A stretch of 7,865 nt of DNA from assembly GCA_003819755.1 (NCBI GenBank), contig RPQK01000338.1, positions 1 to 7,865 of the forward strand, given 5' to 3'. The stretch's first letter is position 1. Each line of letters starts with the position of its first letter. Source of the stretch: Acidobacteriota bacterium. Lineage in GTDB: Bacteria > Acidobacteriota > UBA6911 > RPQK01. The notes under the pieces were generated by a model. It had not been told where the DNA came from. It ran no database searches and was given only the letters and a program-made list of their open reading frames with translations. Positions 5,687 through 7,865 of the stretch are shown here, piece by piece. The position numbers and the translations under genes are program-made.

Positions 5687-7120
5687 ATGGGTTACGATGC
5701 GGTCGTCGTGGGTTCTGGCCCGAACGGATTGTCAGCCGCCGTTACACTCGCGGAAGCTGGTTTGTCCGTCTGCGTGCTGGAGAAATGTGCTACGGCCGGT
5801 GGGGGAGCGAGGACGGCTGAGCTGACTCTGCCCGGCTGCCGGCACGATGTTTGCTCCGCGGTGCATCCTCTGGGTGTCGGTTCTCCTTTTTTCCGGCGTT
5901 TGCCTCTGACCCGCTATGGACTTCGCTGGATTCACCCGCCCATCCCCATGGCCCATCCTTTTGATGACGGCACCGCCGCGGCTCTATTCAATGACATTGA
6001 CCAGACAGCGGCGACGCTTGGAGAGGATGGACCTGCTTATACCCGTTCGCTCCTTCCGATCGTGCGCGCCTGGGACAAGATAGAGGACCAGGTGCTTGGC
6101 CCCTTTAGTGTTCCCCGGCATCCCTTCGAGATGGCCCGGTTTGGCTTGATTGCGCTTCAGTCGGCTGCCGGCTTTGCCAGGCGCCGGTTTCGTGGAGAAA
6201 AGGGGCGTGGACTTTGGGCCGGGCTTGCGGCTCACTCGATGCTCCCGCTCGACAGCTTAGTCACGTCTGCCGTCCCCGTCGTTTTGGCGGTACTCGCCCA
6301 TCGGGTCGGTTGGCCCTTCCCGGAGAGTGGCGCTGGACGACTCAGCGAGGCGCTTGTCTCCTATCTCGTCTCTTTAGGCGGCGAGGTGAGGACCTCGCAC
6401 CCGGTTTCCCACCTGGCGGATCTACCCCCTTCCCGAGTGGTGCTTCTGGACTTAAGCCCGAAGCCGGTTTTGGAGCTCGCGGGTGCGGAATTCCGGGAGT
6501 CGTACCGCAGGCAGCTCCAGAGGTACCAGTATGGTGTCGGCGTCTTCAAGCTGGACTTGGTTATCGAGGGCCGAATTCCGTTCCGGGCAGCGGAGTGCGG
6601 CGACGCAGGGACGGTTCATCTCGGCGGTTCGCTCCGGGAAATTGCGGAAGCCGAGAGGACCGCGTGGGAGGGAAGACACTCCGCCAAACCGTTCGTCCTG
6701 CTGAGCCAACCGAGTCGTTTTGATCGGACCAGGGCGCCCGAGGGACTCGAGACTATCTGGACATATTGTCACGTCCCAGCAGGATCGAACCAAGACATGA
6801 CAGAGGCGATCGAGAACCAGATTGAGCGTTTCGCACCCGGGTTCAGAAGGCAGATCCGGGCCAGAAGCGCCATGACCGCAGAGGATTTCGAGCGGTACAA
6901 CCCGAGCTATATCGGGGGTGATATCAATGGCGGGGTTCAAAACTGGCGGCAAATTTACGCTCGGCCTGCCCTGAAGTTTTGCCCGTACGCAACCTCCGAT
7001 CCGAGCTTGTTCATCTGTTCGTCGTCGACACCTCCCGGCGGAGGGGTTCACGGCATGTGCGGATATCACGCCGCCAGAGCCGTCTTGAGTCGGGTCTTCA
7101 AGAAAGCAGCACTCGGGTGA
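5687..7120 (+). CDS. FAD-dependent phytoene-dehydrogenase-like oxidoreductase
   Basis: A flavoprotein of the phytoene desaturase / PYROXD2-like amine-oxidase fold superfamily, probably cytoplasmic or membrane-associated. In the 480-residue frame from TTG 5678, the dinucleotide-binding loop is GSGPNGLSAA at 12-21, E35 ends the second strand and would bind the FAD ribose, and GGGAR at 41-45 is the following conserved segment. HPLGVGSPFF at 63-72 follows a substrate-side region typical of this group. The C-terminal FAD-binding signature is PPGGGVHGMCGYHAA at 452-466. Length is normal for the group and nothing is missing. I prefer ATG 5687 (residue 4) as the start, because the Rossmann strand begins directly after it and a weak GGA lies 5 bases upstream; TTG 5678 is the alternative. 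The substrate is unknown: carotenoid, retinoid-like or other lipid oxidation are all possible. No carotenoid genes are adjacent. Its 3' end overlaps the convergent HAD gene. Confidence 0.9.
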   Translation: MGYDAVVVGSGPNGLSAAVTLAEAGLSVCVLEKCATAGGGARTAELTLPGCRHDVCSAVHPLGVGSPFFRRLPLTRYGLRWIHPPIPMAHPFDDGTAAALFNDIDQTAATLGEDGPAYTRSLLPIVRAWDKIEDQVLGPFSVPRHPFEMARFGLIALQSAAGFARRRFRGEKGRGLWAGLAAHSMLPLDSLVTSAVPVVLAVLAHRVGWPFPESGAGRLSEALVSYLVSLGGEVRTSHPVSHLADLPPSRVVLLDLSPKPVLELAGAEFRESYRRQLQRYQYGVGVFKLDLVIEGRIPFRAAECGDAGTVHLGGSLREIAEAERTAWEGRHSAKPFVLLSQPSRFDRTRAPEGLETIWTYCHVPAGSNQDMTEAIENQIERFAPGFRRQIRARSAMTAEDFERYNPSYIGGDINGGVQNWRQIYARPALKFCPYATSDPSLFICSSSTPPGGGVHGMCGYHAARAVLSRVFKKAALG

Positions 7121-7781
7121 TGGGTTCAAGAGCTTCGAGAGTCCGGACCGCGAGGTCTGGTTCGTAGCTCCTCAGGGTTTCCAGTGAGTAGGTGCCGGTG
7201 GCCACCGCGACAGTTCGAGCGCCTGCCGCCTTCCCGTGAAGAATGTCGCGAGGCGTATCGCCGATCACAAAGGCGGCTTCCACCTGCCGGGGAGCAACAG
7301 AACCGGCGCCCCTCTCGATCGCGCGCCGTATGACATCGGTCCGGTCTTCCGAATCCGATCCGAACCCTCCGAACCCGAAAAAAGAGTCCAGTCGCGCGTA
7401 GCGCAGCTTCAGCCAGGCGCCTTCCTCAATATTGCCGGTGGCCACTCCGAGACCAAGGTTTGGCTCTTTCGAAAGCCCGGCGAGCAGGTCGCGGACGCCG
7501 GGAAGAATTCTTAACTGCGTGCAGACGGCCATCTCCTCTTTGAGGAAGGAAAGATAAGACTGGAAGAATCGGGCGAACATCTCTGTCGAACATTCGGTTT
7601 CCCGACCGCAGATCTTCATAATCTCCCGAACAATCTGCGGGTCGGTCTTGCCGTCCGGATGCACCGCTTTTACCGCGTCAGGGAGGACCTGATTCACTTC
7701 GAAAGCCCGGTTGAGGGCGCGCATACCCGCTCCGTGAGTCAGAAGGAGCGTGCCGTCTATATCGAACAGGACCAGACGCAT
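7098..7781 (-). CDS. HAD-family hydrolase, phosphoglycolate phosphatase-like
   Basis: A 227-residue haloacid-dehalogenase-type phosphatase that probably hydrolyses a small phosphate monoester via an aspartyl-phosphate intermediate. Motif I is FDIDGT at 6-11, with nucleophile D7 and acid/base D9. Motif II is VATGN at 113-117 with T115. K125 in WLKLR is the likely motif III lysine. Motif IV is GDTPRD at 174-179, with D175 and D179 binding magnesium. The helical segment between residues 15 and 90 is a C1-type cap, which fits subfamily IA. The exact substrate cannot be read from sequence; phosphoglycolate is only the best-known family example. It starts at ATG 7781 with weak GGA upstream. TACAAT lies at 7791-7796 on the minus strand, a possible -10 box, but no good -35 is present. 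The gene is convergent with the oxidoreductase and overlaps its last 23 bp. Confidence 0.9.
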   Translation of the reverse strand: MRLVLFDIDGTLLLTHGAGMRALNRAFEVNQVLPDAVKAVHPDGKTDPQIVREIMKICGRETECSTEMFARFFQSYLSFLKEEMAVCTQLRILPGVRDLLAGLSKEPNLGLGVATGNIEEGAWLKLRYARLDSFFGFGGFGSDSEDRTDVIRRAIERGAGSVAPRQVEAAFVIGDTPRDILHGKAAGARTVAVATGTYSLETLRSYEPDLAVRTLEALEPITRVLLS

Positions 7782-7803
7782 AAGAGGTCCATTGTAGCAT
7801 CGG

Positions 7804-7865
7804 CGTTCACCGTTCAGCGTTCAGCGTTCAGCGTTCACCGTTCACCGTTCAGCGTTCACCGTTCA
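7804..7865. repeat. Heptanucleotide tandem repeat CGTTCA(C/G)
   Basis: Eight full 7-bp units and a partial ninth run to the window end. The first six bases, CGTTCA, never change; the seventh alternates as C, G, G, G, C, C, G, C. The array begins 23 bp upstream of the HAD gene start and probably continues past the window. Unit length rules out a coding microsatellite that keeps frame, and there are no spacers, so it is not a CRISPR array. Confidence 0.95.

Noticed and set aside
6452..7129. Minus-strand open frame (about 225 codons) opposite the oxidoreductase
   Set aside because: It covers the conserved C-terminal FAD-binding part of the plus-strand gene and itself shows no motif.
7804..7865. 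CRISPR array
   Set aside because: The 7-bp units are directly adjacent with no spacers, far shorter than CRISPR repeats.

Overview
The window is GC-rich bacterial DNA holding five protein-coding genes, several conspicuous inverted or tandem repeats, and no RNA gene or CRISPR array that I can see. The style suggests an Acidobacteriota-like soil bacterium: an Fn3/PKD-type secreted protein with a polyproline hinge, a fused Sat-CysC enzyme, palindromic intergenic repeats and a heptanucleotide tandem repeat. That placement is an inference from gene style, not a phylogenetic result.

Layout. Positions 1-84 form a near-perfect palindrome and 85-259 hold no gene. A minus-strand pair follows. The promoter-proximal gene is a bifunctional ATP sulfurylase / APS kinase (922-2832, stop at 922), and 50 bp downstream lies a small PAPS-dependent sulfotransferase-type protein (260-871, stop at 260). 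Read in transcription order, the first enzyme turns sulfate into APS and then PAPS, and the second probably transfers the sulfuryl group to an unknown acceptor. Positions 2833-3149 are intergenic and dominated by a perfect 71-bp inverted repeat (arms 2918-2988 and 3068-3138) containing nested GCCGGAC hairpins. Upstream on the same strand is a 761-residue exported protein (3150-5435) with a signal peptide, one Fn3 domain, a 24-proline hinge, two PKD-like domains and a C-terminal half that I read as four tandem repeats of about 106 residues.

A divergent intergenic region (5436-5686) separates it from a plus-strand FAD-dependent phytoene-dehydrogenase-like oxidoreductase (5687-7120). The 3' end of that gene overlaps by 23 bp the 3' end of a convergent HAD-family phosphatase (7098-7781, minus strand). 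The window ends inside a 7-bp tandem repeat (7804-7865).

The most coherent functional story is sulfation: PAPS synthesis coupled to a sulfotransferase. The most striking unexplained items are the 71-bp inverted repeat between the sulfation genes and the secreted-protein gene, the four-fold repeat of the secreted protein, and its variable-looking proline microsatellite. I do not see proof of a wholly new system.
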